NCBI GenBank assembly: GCA_947455645.1
Contig: CANGPA010000004.1
Location: forward strand, 1 to 64,000
From: Hyphomicrobiales bacterium
Lineage (GTDB): Bacteria; Pseudomonadota; Alphaproteobacteria; Rhizobiales; Beijerinckiaceae
DNA length: 64,000 bases
Reading direction: 5' to 3'
Shown here: in pieces, positions 37,541 through 45,521 of the stretch
Position numbering within the stretch: the stretch's first letter is position 1
Layout: the number at the start of each line of letters is the position of its first letter
Made by a program: the position numbers and the translations under genes
Notes under the pieces: generated by a model
What the model was told of the DNA's origin: nothing
What the model saw: only the letters and a program-made list of their open reading frames with translations
The model's database searches: none

Positions 37541-38512
37541 GTGACACTTAAAGATTTGAAGCGCTATCCGGAAATGGCGGAACCGCAATTACGGCCACGT
37601 TATTCTGGCGTTGCGACCTTCTTTCGTACGCCCTTGGTTGAGACGCTTACCGGTGTTGATATTGGGGTGATTGGCGTGCCCTTTGATGGTGGGGTGACGA
37701 ACCGCACCGGAACGAGACATGGACCACGCGCCGTGCGCGAACAAACAACTTTGGTGCGCCGTGTGAATCAGGCCACGGGTGTAACCCCCTTTGATCTCGT
37801 TACCGTAGCTGATTGTGGCGATGCGTTTCTTGAAGCGCCTTATGAATTGATGGGCGCGCATAAGGAAATCGAAGATTTTTTTGCAAAGATTAAATCAGCA
37901 GGCACCACGACTCTTGCCGTGGGCGGCGATCATTCGATCTCGCTTCCGATTCTGCGAGCGATTGCGAAAGATGGGCCAGTGGGCATGGTACATATCGACG
38001 CTCATTGCGACACAGGTGATGATTATCTTGGTTCAAAATTTCATCATGGCGCGCCCTTTTCGCGTGCGGTCGAAGAAGGTCTTCTTGATCCCAAGCGGGT
38101 TATTCAAATTGGCATCCGCGGTTCCATCAATCACAAGGACATGTGGAAGTTCAGCCATGATTCAGGGATGCGAGTTGTCTATATGGAAGAGCTGCATGAC
38201 AAGGGCTGGAAATGGGCAGCTGAGGAAGCGCGCAAGATTGTCGGCAATGGAAAAACCTATCTCTCTTTTGATATTGATTCACTTGATCCGGTTTTCGCGC
38301 CTGGCACAGGCACGCCTGAATCGGGTGGTATTACGATGATCGAAGCGCAACGCATGATCCGCGCGCTTGATGGTATCGATTTTATTGGCGGGGATTTGGT
38401 TGAAGTCTCACCACCATTTGACAATGGCACGATCACGGCGCAATGCGGTGCAAATATATTATTCGAAATTCTCTGTGTTCTTGCCAGCGCCCACGCAAAG
38501 CGAAAAAAATAG
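37541..38512 (+). CDS. Agmatinase/guanidino-acid ureohydrolase
   Basis: A 323-residue member of the arginase/agmatinase family. The manganese ligands are visible in GGDHS, HIDAHCDTGDD and SFDIDSLDPVFAPGTGTPE. The family releases urea from agmatine, guanidinobutyrate, guanidinopropionate or similar compounds; the exact substrate is not evident. The GTG at 37541 has a strong AGAGGAGA site. Last gene before a terminator, opposite a polyamine-type ABC importer, which supports a guanidino/polyamine substrate. Confidence 0.88.
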   Translation: MTLKDLKRYPEMAEPQLRPRYSGVATFFRTPLVETLTGVDIGVIGVPFDGGVTNRTGTRHGPRAVREQTTLVRRVNQATGVTPFDLVTVADCGDAFLEAPYELMGAHKEIEDFFAKIKSAGTTTLAVGGDHSISLPILRAIAKDGPVGMVHIDAHCDTGDDYLGSKFHHGAPFSRAVEEGLLDPKRVIQIGIRGSINHKDMWKFSHDSGMRVVYMEELHDKGWKWAAEEARKIVGNGKTYLSFDIDSLDPVFAPGTGTPESGGITMIEAQRMIRALDGIDFIGGDLVEVSPPFDNGTITAQCGANILFEILCVLASAHAKRKK

Positions 38513-38530
38513 GCGGCTCAATTGCTAAAC

Positions 38531-38559
38531 AAAAGCCCCCGGATTTCGGGGGCTTTTTT
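38531..38559. terminator. Bidirectional rho-independent terminator
   Basis: An 11-bp stem (AAAAGCCCCCG paired with CGGGGGCTTTT, loop GATTT) is followed by six T on the forward strand and has an A-run on the left. It lies between the convergent agmatinase-like gene and ABC permease gene, and should end transcription from both sides. Confidence 0.9.
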
Positions 38560-38577
38560 ATTGGCATCAAAAAAATT

Positions 38578-39468
38578 TTACGCGTGGAGCGTCGCATTCT
38601 CGATGGATTGCAGCTCCATCCGTTCGGCCTTGTGCGCGGCATCAAGCCGCTCCTGACGCTTGCGATCTTCATGCCGCTTTACAAGTTCATAAATGATCGC
38701 GCCGGTCACGGTCACCGCGATGATGAGAACCGCCAAGGCGCTGATTGCCGGTGTAGTGCCTTGGCGTACGCGGCCGGCAAGAACCGTAGTTAGTGTTTTG
38801 TCGGCCAAGATGGCGAATGTGGTGGTGTTATAGTTTTCGAATGAAGACAAGAACGCGAGCACAGCGGAAGAAAAAATCGCCGGGCGCAGGAAAGGTAAAA
38901 GAATATGGAAGAAGACTTGCGTCTGCGTTGCACCGAGATCGAGGCCGGCCTCTTCTTGCGCGCGATCAAACCGATTGAGACGCGACATAAACATCAGCAT
39001 CGAATAGGCCGAGATAAAACTTGATTGGCCCAGGACGGTAAGAAACACACCATCATAGAGAAATTTGCTGCCGGTTGTCGTAGTGAGATCACGCCAAAAA
39101 ACGACCGTTGAAATACCGATGATAATGCCCGGCGTCAGAACTGGAGAGACAACGATGACGTAATAGAATGAGCGCGCTTTGTGATAGACTTGGTTCATCA
39201 TCATCGCGCCCGCCAAGCCAAGCGGCACGGATAGAAGAACAACCCACATTCCGATCCAGAGGCTGTTCTTCATGCCATAGACCATATCGCGGTCGCTTAG
39301 CAGCTTATCGAACCAGCTCAACGTAAACCCTTCGATCGGATAGACCTGCGGATAGGTCGAGGTATTAAATGCTGACACGCCCATAATGATGAGCGGACCA
39401 AATAAGAACCCGAAAAACACCGCCATATAGAAGGCGAGCATGACATTCAAAACCGAACGGGAGCTCAT
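38578..39468 (-). CDS. ABC transporter permease (PotC/PhnV-like)
   Basis: A 296-residue inner-membrane permease with about six helices and the binding-protein-dependent transport signature EEAGLDLGATQTQVFFHILLPFLRPAI (EAA loop). It resembles the second permease of spermidine/putrescine and 2-aminoethylphosphonate importers. It overlaps the upstream permease gene by 4 bp. Last gene of a potD-A-B-C type operon. A charged C-terminal extension of about 30 residues is present. Confidence 0.88.
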   Translation of the reverse strand: MSSRSVLNVMLAFYMAVFFGFLFGPLIIMGVSAFNTSTYPQVYPIEGFTLSWFDKLLSDRDMVYGMKNSLWIGMWVVLLSVPLGLAGAMMMNQVYHKARSFYYVIVVSPVLTPGIIIGISTVVFWRDLTTTTGSKFLYDGVFLTVLGQSSFISAYSMLMFMSRLNRFDRAQEEAGLDLGATQTQVFFHILLPFLRPAIFSSAVLAFLSSFENYNTTTFAILADKTLTTVLAGRVRQGTTPAISALAVLIIAVTVTGAIIYELVKRHEDRKRQERLDAAHKAERMELQSIENATLHA

Positions 39469-40481
39469 TTCGCGATCTCCCCGAGGTTAAGACGTCCAAG
39501 GCGCAAGACCAGCAACACAAAGCTCACGCACGTAAGCAACAGAATAAAGGCGTAAGCCGCGCCTTGTGGCCAGTTAAAGGCCTGGAAGAATCGGTCATAG
39601 AGAATCGGCGTGAACCACAAGGACCGTGGGCCGCCCAACACCAAAGGCGCTGCCAAGGAGCCGGCGCTCAACATGAAAACAAGCGTACAACCGGATGCAA
39701 TGCCGGGCTTGGCGAAGGGTATGACGATGAATGCGTGAATGTGCCACCACGGCGCACCGAGATCACGGGCCGCTTCGATCTGTGCGTGATCGAGTGTTTC
39801 AATCGCGTTATAAAGCGAAAAGATCATCATCAGCATATAGGCGTAACCAAGCCCGGTGTAGAGCGCGATGTCATTGCCGATGAAGTCAATCGGTTGATCG
39901 ACCAAACCCGCGGCCATGATGGTTTTATTGATCAATCCCGAGCTTGAAAAAATAATTCTAAATGCAAAGGCGCGTAGAATTTCATTCACCCAATAGGGCG
40001 CAATCAGCAGCAACAGCAAGAAGCGGACGCGTGCCGGCTTGGCGACTTGCGCCATATAAAATGCCAAAGGATAACTCAACGCGAAGTTAAAGAGCGCCGC
40101 GCACACGCTTGCAAAAATAGTGAGCGAAAAAGCTTTGAGATGGAGCCAATTAATGGCGGCATTGCTCGTCGTCGAGCCATAAAGGAAATAGTGATAGTTC
40201 TCGAATGTGTAGAGATCTTTTGGTCCGCCCATTTCAATCGGCGGCAGTTTTGGCCGGAAAGACATCTCGACCATAAAGAGTTGTGGCAGAACAATCATAA
40301 AGATCGCCCAAAACGCAACGGCAACGATCAGATAGATTGCAACGGGTGTACCATTCCGTTCAAAGAAAGAACGCCGTGGTAAGCCCGCTTCTTTCTTTTC
40401 AAACTTCGCCATCAGCCAAAAGGCGGCAATGGCGAGGACGGGGAGCAGGAAGATAAAGGGATGGCCCGTTGAACTTAACAT
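39465..40481 (-). CDS. ABC transporter permease (PotB/PhnU-like)
   Basis: About 338 residues with roughly seven hydrophobic segments and the EAA-loop signature EAARDLGAPWWHIHAFIVIPFAKPGI. The ATG at 40481 is preferred; the frame is open further upstream but overlaps the ATPase gene. The gene starts 10 bp after the ATPase stop and overlaps the next permease by 4 bp. Substrate as for the operon: polyamine-like or aminophosphonate. Confidence 0.86.
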   Translation of the reverse strand: MLSSTGHPFIFLLPVLAIAAFWLMAKFEKKEAGLPRRSFFERNGTPVAIYLIVAVAFWAIFMIVLPQLFMVEMSFRPKLPPIEMGGPKDLYTFENYHYFLYGSTTSNAAINWLHLKAFSLTIFASVCAALFNFALSYPLAFYMAQVAKPARVRFLLLLLIAPYWVNEILRAFAFRIIFSSSGLINKTIMAAGLVDQPIDFIGNDIALYTGLGYAYMLMMIFSLYNAIETLDHAQIEAARDLGAPWWHIHAFIVIPFAKPGIASGCTLVFMLSAGSLAAPLVLGGPRSLWFTPILYDRFFQAFNWPQGAAYAFILLLTCVSFVLLVLRLGRLNLGEIAK

Positions 40482-40491
40482 ATCAGGTGGC

Positions 40492-41556
40492 TCACGCGGG
40501 CAAGACAGTCGCGTCGCGTGATGTAAACGCGAAGCGCACCGAAGAACCGGACTCAGGGAATGCTTTGGCGGTGGCGCCCGCAATCGTGGCGACGACGCTC
40601 GAGCTGTCCTTTGCCTTCATGGTCAAATGGGTGGTGATGCCTTCATAGGCCGCATCAGCCGCATGACCATCGATGATATTTTCACCCTCGCCATCAAACC
40701 GCATCAATTCCGGTCGTACAAATAAAGTGGCCTTTGCGCCAACAGCGAGTGATTTGCGGTTCACGCCATTGAATGTACCGAGTGCAGTCTCAACGGTCGC
40801 GAGGCCATCAGCGACGCGGGTCACCATTCCGGTGAAGCCGTTATTCTCGCCAACGAAAGCCGCGACAAAGGCTGTTTCCGGATTTTCATAAACATCACGA
40901 CCATTGCCAACTTGTTCGATGTGACCGCGATTCATCACCGCAATCCGATCAGACATCGTCAGCGCTTCGCCCTGGTCATGCGTGATATAGATAAAGGTCA
41001 CACCGACGCGACGTTGAATGGCACGCAATTCATTGCGCATATGTTGGCGCAATTTCAAATCAAGCGCGGAGAGAGGCTCGTCAAGCAGCAACACTTTCGG
41101 CTCAACGGCAAGAGCGCGTGCAATGGCAACACGCTGTTTTTGTCCGCCGGACAATTCTTCAATCTTCTTGTTGCCTTGATCACTCAGCGCGATGAGATTC
41201 AAGAGTTCATCTACTTTACGATCACGATCCGCTTTCGGCACGCCGCGCACGCGCAGGCCATAGCCGATGTTTTCAGCAACCGTCATGAGTGGAAACAGTG
41301 CAAGATTCTGAAAGATCAATGCAGTGGGGCGTTGATTTGGACCAATGCCCTGCATGTCCTGCCCGCCAATGCGGATGATGCCCTTGGACGGATCTTGAAA
41401 GCCGGAAATCGTTCTTAATATCGTTGTCTTGCCGCAGCCCGATGGCCCCAGAAAACTGAAAAATTCACCTTGTCGAATTTGCAGCGACACATCCTTGACG
41501 GCTGTGAACAGCCCGAATTGAACCGTGAGGTGATCGATCTCGACAGCGGCCGTCAT
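40492..41556 (-). CDS. ABC transporter ATPase (PotA-like)
   Basis: A 354-residue nucleotide-binding subunit with Walker A GPSGCGKTT, Q-loop, signature LSGGQKQRVAIARAL, Walker B LLLDEPLSALD and switch His (THDQGEA), then a C-terminal TOBE-type regulatory domain. It powers the importer with the two permeases downstream. It is separated from the binding-protein gene by a 120-bp gap containing a terminator. Confidence 0.92.
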   Translation of the reverse strand: MTAAVEIDHLTVQFGLFTAVKDVSLQIRQGEFFSFLGPSGCGKTTILRTISGFQDPSKGIIRIGGQDMQGIGPNQRPTALIFQNLALFPLMTVAENIGYGLRVRGVPKADRDRKVDELLNLIALSDQGNKKIEELSGGQKQRVAIARALAVEPKVLLLDEPLSALDLKLRQHMRNELRAIQRRVGVTFIYITHDQGEALTMSDRIAVMNRGHIEQVGNGRDVYENPETAFVAAFVGENNGFTGMVTRVADGLATVETALGTFNGVNRKSLAVGAKATLFVRPELMRFDGEGENIIDGHAADAAYEGITTHLTMKAKDSSSVVATIAGATAKAFPESGSSVRFAFTSRDATVLPA

Positions 41557-41622
41557 TGATAATCCATTATGTTGAACAATTTAAAAACCGGAGGGTATGA
41601 AACACCAGTCATTCCGGTTTGG

Positions 41623-41652
41623 AAGAAAACCCCGGCGCACGGCGCCGGGGTT
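41623..41652 (-). terminator. Internal terminator between binding-protein and ATPase genes
   Basis: On the reverse strand a stem of about ten base pairs (AACCCCGGCG paired with CGCCGGGGTT) is followed by TTTTCTTCC. It lies between the binding-protein gene and the ATPase gene of one operon. Partial termination here would make binding protein in excess over the membrane subunits, a common arrangement. Confidence 0.75.
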
Positions 41653-41676
41653 CGTTGCTTGCGTAAGGTAAGCCGA

Positions 41677-42846
41677 TCAGGCGGCCTTGAACTTTTCCGC
41701 ATACTGCGTGCGCAGTTCGGCGAACCATGATGGCTCGAGCGGACGCTGCCAGAGACGTGACAATGCGTCTTCTGGATAGGCTTCCTGGAAGTTCTTCTTT
41801 GCTGCAGGCGAGAGAAGCTCGTCGGCGCCCTTGGCAACGGGATTATAGCCCGAGCCATCAGCAACCTTCGCAGATGCTTCTTTCGAGTGAACATATTTGA
41901 GCCAAGCATAAGCCTGATCGATGTTCTTAGCGCCCTTCGAGAGAGCCCAACCGTCGAGCCAGGTGATCGCGCCTTCCTGCGGAGCCATGTAGGACACAGG
42001 CTTGCCAGCCTTTTTGAGGCCGAGCGGAGGACCATCCCAAGTCTGGCCGATCACAACGCCGTTCTCGAGGAGACCCGACTTGGTGTTATCGGCTGAATCC
42101 CAGAACTGCTTGATCCATGGCTTGTGCGCAACTGCGAAAGCGAGGAGCTTGTCATAGATCGCCTTCATCGATGCTTCGTCCTTATAGGCGTCGAGCATGC
42201 GATTTGACTTCAACTGACCTGTTGCATCCATCCAGAGACCGATGCCGAGGAGGAGCGAGTGCGGACGACCCTGCACCTTGCCCTTATATTCGTCCTTCCA
42301 GAGCGAGCCGTAAGACAACGTCTTGTACTCGATCTTGGTGAGATCGGTACGCCATGAAATGGCTTCCGAACCCCAGGTATGAGGAACATGATACAGCTTG
42401 CCATCCCAACGCCAGAAGCCTTCCGAAATCTTGACCATCGATGGAAGAACTGAATCGAGAGCAAGTTTCTTTTCATCGAACGGTGCGAGAACGCCCAATT
42501 CCTTGAACTGCGGCGCGCGGTCATGTGTTGGCGCGCAAAGATCGAAGCCATCGCCACCAGCGGCTTGAAGCTTGTTGATCTGCTCTTCGTTCTGCGAGAA
42601 CGGAGTCGTCTTGACCTTAATGCCTGTTGCTTTTTCGAAATCAGGAATCACAGGATCTGGAAGCTCGTCGTCCCAGTTCAGAAGGCTCAATTCGCCAGAA
42701 GACGACAATGCGTTGCTAACATACCAAGGGCCAACTGCCGCTGCAGCGCCTGCTGCCACGGCACCCTTCAAGAGAACGCGGCGCGTGAACGAGCCGGCGG
42801 CCTCAAGCGTTGCAACTGTGGAATTCAACTTATTCTTATCGACCAT
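41677..42846 (-). CDS. Extracellular solute-binding protein (PotD-like)
   Basis: A 389-residue periplasmic binding protein. The N-terminus carries a twin-arginine-like signal (FTRRVLLKGAVAAGAAAAVG), then the type II binding fold: LSLLNWDDELPDP, FEKATGIKVKTT, DLCAPTHDR. It resembles spermidine/putrescine binding proteins, and 2-aminoethylphosphonate binding proteins are related, so the ligand is open. The Tat-like signal suggests export as a folded protein. GGGAG before the ATG supports the start. The leader contains a terminator-like hairpin and GGTCCA boxes. Confidence 0.9.
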   Translation of the reverse strand: MVDKNKLNSTVATLEAAGSFTRRVLLKGAVAAGAAAAVGPWYVSNALSSSGELSLLNWDDELPDPVIPDFEKATGIKVKTTPFSQNEEQINKLQAAGGDGFDLCAPTHDRAPQFKELGVLAPFDEKKLALDSVLPSMVKISEGFWRWDGKLYHVPHTWGSEAISWRTDLTKIEYKTLSYGSLWKDEYKGKVQGRPHSLLLGIGLWMDATGQLKSNRMLDAYKDEASMKAIYDKLLAFAVAHKPWIKQFWDSADNTKSGLLENGVVIGQTWDGPPLGLKKAGKPVSYMAPQEGAITWLDGWALSKGAKNIDQAYAWLKYVHSKEASAKVADGSGYNPVAKGADELLSPAAKKNFQEAYPEDALSRLWQRPLEPSWFAELRTQYAEKFKAA

Positions 42847-42860
42847 AAGGATCTCCCTCT

Positions 42861-42890
42861 AAAAAACCGAACTTCGGCTCCCGAAGTCCG
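42861..42890 (-). terminator. Terminator-like hairpin in the leader of the potD-like gene
   Basis: On the reverse strand a stem CGGACTTCGG / CCGAAGTTCG (one G-U pair, loop GAG) is followed directly by six T and then the ribosome site of the binding-protein gene. An upstream GTCCG could pair with CGGAC of the stem as an antiterminator. It could instead simply be the terminator of the aldo/keto reductase gene. Confidence 0.6.
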
Positions 42891-42901
42891 TTTTGGCGGC
42901 C

Positions 42902-43013
42902 GGACCCTTTTGGTCCAACCCCCATCTTCCCCCGCATGACATCATGCGGAAAAATTCGGTCCAGTCTATCCATAAACTTTGGTCCACCACCCTTTCGTGG
43001 CTCCATTTATGGA
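42902..43013 (-). promoter_or_regulatory. Control region of the ABC importer: periodic GGTCCA boxes and palindromes
   Basis: GGTCCA occurs at 42912, 42958 and 42981 on the forward strand, separated by 46 and 23 bp. GGACC at 42902-42906 and GGTCC at 42912-42916 form a small hairpin. An 18-bp perfect palindrome CCGCATGA-CA-TCATGCGG lies at 42932-42949. TCCATAAA (42969-42976) and TTTATGGA (43006-43013) form a wide inverted repeat. The GGTCCA motif also occurs before the aminotransferase gene, suggesting common control by the MocR regulator. Confidence 0.6.
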
Positions 43014-44062
43014 CAGGGATTACAAAAGCGATGATGGATCGCATTGATCCGGGCCTCAAGCTCGTCGGTCATGGGTATGCCAACCGACGCAATATTGGTC
43101 CGAAGTTGCTCCATCGAGGTTGCGCCAATGATATTGGCGCCCAAAAATGACCGTGAATTGACAAAAGCGAGCGCCAATTCCTCCGGTTTAAGCCCGTTTT
43201 CCTGCGCCAAGGCCACATAGGCCTTAATGGCTGGCTCGGCATTGGGCGTTTCATAACGCTGGCCGCGGTTAAATAGAGTGGTCCGGGCGCCGGCTGGGCG
43301 GGCGCCGTCCAGATATTTCCCGGTCAAATAGCCTTGAGCGAGCGGAGAAAACGCCAGAAGCCCGACCTGCTCGCGCATGGAAATCTCAGCCAACCCGACT
43401 TCATAGGTCCGATTGAGCAGATTATAGGCGTTTTGAACCGTATGAACCCGGGGTAGCCCATGTTTTTCAGCCAAATGGAGAAATTGCATCGTCCCCCATG
43501 AACTCTCATTCGAAAGACCGATGAAACGAATTTTGCCCGCTTTGACGAAGTCCTGAAGCGTTTCAAGCGCTTCAAGCATCGAATTCTCCGCGCCTTGATA
43601 GGTGGAGGCCTTAAAAGCGACTGGGTTGGCGCCCCAAGGCACGGGCCGATCCGGCCAATGAATTTGATAAAGATCGATATAATCCGTGCGCAAACGGCGC
43701 AGGCTGCCGTCCAAGGCCTCAATCATCTGAGCGCGCGTGACTTCCGGCGATGATCCGTCCTTGCGCAGCCATGTCATGCCGCCCCGATCGCGCCCGGCGA
43801 CTTTTGACGCGAGGATGACTTTGTCACGCGTGCCGCGCGCCGCGAACCAATTGCCGATATAGGTTTCGGTCAGCCCTTGAGTCTCCGCTTTGGGCGGAAT
43901 GGCATAAAGCTCAGCCGTGTCGAAAAAATTCACGCCCTGATCCAGCGCATAATCCATCTGCGCGAACGCTTCGGCTTCAGTATTCTGTTCGCCCCAGGTC
44001 ATTGTACCAAGGCAGATTGTCGAGACGGAAAGGCCAGTCCGGCCAAGCGGGCGGTATTTCAT
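43007..44062 (-). CDS. Tas-like aldo/keto reductase
   Basis: A 351-residue NADP-dependent oxidoreductase of the AKR superfamily, similar to E. coli Tas throughout (GLSVSTICLGTMTWGEQNTEAEAFAQMDYALDQGVNFFDTAELY, PKAETQGLTETYIGNW). The catalytic Asp, Tyr and Lys (FFDTAELY, ASKVAG) and His (YQIHWP) are in place. The physiological substrate is unknown. The ATG at 44062 begins the family sequence MKYRPLGRTGL. It lies 79 bp after tesA in the same direction, and its 3' end abuts the control region of the importer. Confidence 0.9.
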   Translation of the reverse strand: MKYRPLGRTGLSVSTICLGTMTWGEQNTEAEAFAQMDYALDQGVNFFDTAELYAIPPKAETQGLTETYIGNWFAARGTRDKVILASKVAGRDRGGMTWLRKDGSSPEVTRAQMIEALDGSLRRLRTDYIDLYQIHWPDRPVPWGANPVAFKASTYQGAENSMLEALETLQDFVKAGKIRFIGLSNESSWGTMQFLHLAEKHGLPRVHTVQNAYNLLNRTYEVGLAEISMREQVGLLAFSPLAQGYLTGKYLDGARPAGARTTLFNRGQRYETPNAEPAIKAYVALAQENGLKPEELALAFVNSRSFLGANIIGATSMEQLRTNIASVGIPMTDELEARINAIHHRFCNPCP

Positions 44063-44141
44063 AAAGCAATCAATCTCCGGAAGGCCCCGGTCCAAGCGGA
44101 GCAGTGATGAAGCAAACTCTATGACAGGACGATGACGACCG

Positions 44142-44777
44142 CTAGCGCAGCTTGGCGACAAATGCCTCAATTATAGGCAACATCTTTTGGGCAATTATGT
44201 TCACGCCGACTGGATTGGGATGAAGCCCATCGGTTAAAAGCAAATCCGGTTTGCCCGTCACGCCCTCCAGAAGAAAGGGATAAAGCGGGGCTCCGAAACG
44301 GGTCGCAAGCTCGGGATAAATTCCGTCAAATGCCTCGACATAGGTCGCGCCATAATTGGCTGGCGCTCTCATACCGACCAGTAAAATCGCGATATGACGC
44401 TCTTTAAGACGCTGCATGATTGCCGTGAGGTTGGCACGGGGAATAGCGGGATCGAGCCCGCGCAACATATCATTTGCACCGAGCGCTAAAATGACGCCGT
44501 CGGTTCCATCCGGAATGGTCCAATCAATCCGGGAGAGGCCATCTGCGGTTGTGTCGCCGGAAACACCGCCATTGGCGACCGCAACATCGAGCCCCTTGGC
44601 TTTCAACAGACGCTCAATCACGGCCGGGAGCGCTTGATCTTGCGGCAAAAGATAGCCCGCCGTCAGACTGTCCCCGAAGGCAACGAGCTGGACGGGCCTT
44701 GCCTCACCCAATGCCGGACCAAGACACACCAAGATCATGGAGAGAGCCGCGACGATCAGCCTCGCGCGGAAAGGCAT
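44142..44777 (-). CDS. tesA: GDSL-family esterase/thioesterase TesA
   Basis: About 211 residues with a signal peptide, then the SGNH hydrolase blocks: AFGDSLTAGY (catalytic Ser), NGGVSGDTTADGL, LGANDMLRG and DGLHPN (catalytic Asp/His). Family members are periplasmic thioesterase/arylesterase/lysophospholipase enzymes. The ATG at 44777 is chosen; one at 44813 would lengthen the N-terminus. It is divergent from the ybbA-ybbP pair, exactly as tesA is in E. coli. Confidence 0.9.
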   Translation of the reverse strand: MPFRARLIVAALSMILVCLGPALGEARPVQLVAFGDSLTAGYLLPQDQALPAVIERLLKAKGLDVAVANGGVSGDTTADGLSRIDWTIPDGTDGVILALGANDMLRGLDPAIPRANLTAIMQRLKERHIAILLVGMRAPANYGATYVEAFDGIYPELATRFGAPLYPFLLEGVTGKPDLLLTDGLHPNPVGVNIIAQKMLPIIEAFVAKLR

Positions 44778-44832
44778 GGCTAAATCATCAGAGGAACCAT
44801 AAGTGACATTCATGGCACGCAGGATCGATAGA

Positions 44833-45519
44833 ATGATGGACGAGGTCAAGGCAGTACGGGTCGAAGGGCTTCACATTGCGTTGGGACGGGATGCCTCACG
44901 CGTTCAGGTTCTCAATGGAATCGATTTAACCATTGAAACTGGTGAAGCCGTAGGATTGGTCGGCCCATCGGGTTCCGGAAAGTCAACGCTTCTGATGGCG
45001 ATGGCGGGACTGGAACAGGCGAGCCAAGGGCGCGTGAGCATTGCAGGGCAAGATCTCGGAACGCTAAGCGAAGACCAGTTGGCGCGGTTTCGTGGACAAA
45101 AGATCGGTATTGTTTTTCAATCGTTCCATCTCATTCAAACCATGACCGCGCTTGAAAATGTTGCTGTGCCGCTTGAGCTCGCAGGACATCCCGAACCATT
45201 TGAACGAGCGCGCTGTGATCTTGCCGCTGTGGGCTTACAAAATCGATTGAACCACTATCCGGCAGAATTATCCGGCGGAGAGCAACAGCGCGTTGCCCTT
45301 GCGCGCGCGTTGGTCGCAGACCCCGCTTTGTTGCTGGCCGATGAGCCAACCGGAAATCTTGATGGCGCAACAGGTGCCTCGATTGTTGATATTCTGTTTC
45401 GCCTTCGTGCCGAACGACACATGACTCTTGTGTTGGTGACTCATGATCCATCTCTCGCCGCGCGTTGCGACCGCACATTTCACATGATGTCTGGTCTCAT
45501 CGTGTCGAATGGTGCTTGA
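44833..45519 (+). CDS. ybbA: ABC transporter ATPase YbbA (LolD/MacB type)
   Basis: A 228-residue ATPase with Walker [11 protein letters not shown]-loop FQSFHLI, signature [15 protein letters not shown], Walker [13 protein letters not shown] and the switch THDPS. It belongs to the MacB/LolD group that couples to FtsX-like permeases. AGGA eight bases upstream supports ATG 44833; upstream starts at 44803 and 44812 are possible. Followed after 2 bp by its permease and divergent from tesA. Confidence 0.92.
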   Translation: MMDEVKAVRVEGLHIALGRDASRVQVLNGIDLTIETGEAVGLVGPSGSGKSTLLMAMAGLEQASQGRVSIAGQDLGTLSEDQLARFRGQKIGIVFQSFHLIQTMTALENVAVPLELAGHPEPFERARCDLAAVGLQNRLNHYPAELSGGEQQRVALARALVADPALLLADEPTGNLDGATGASIVDILFRLRAERHMTLVLVTHDPSLAARCDRTFHMMSGLIVSNGA

Positions 45520-45521
45520 TC

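Noticed and set aside
33380-38512. Taurine dissimilation operon (tauR-tpa-xsc-ackA-like)
   Set aside because: The aminotransferase/MocR/AckA trio invites this, but xsc and pta are missing and the ureohydrolase and importer do not fit.
42902-42916. GGACC/GGTCC hairpin as a terminator of the aldo/keto reductase gene
   Set aside because: Only five base pairs and no T-run; it is better viewed as part of the importer leader.
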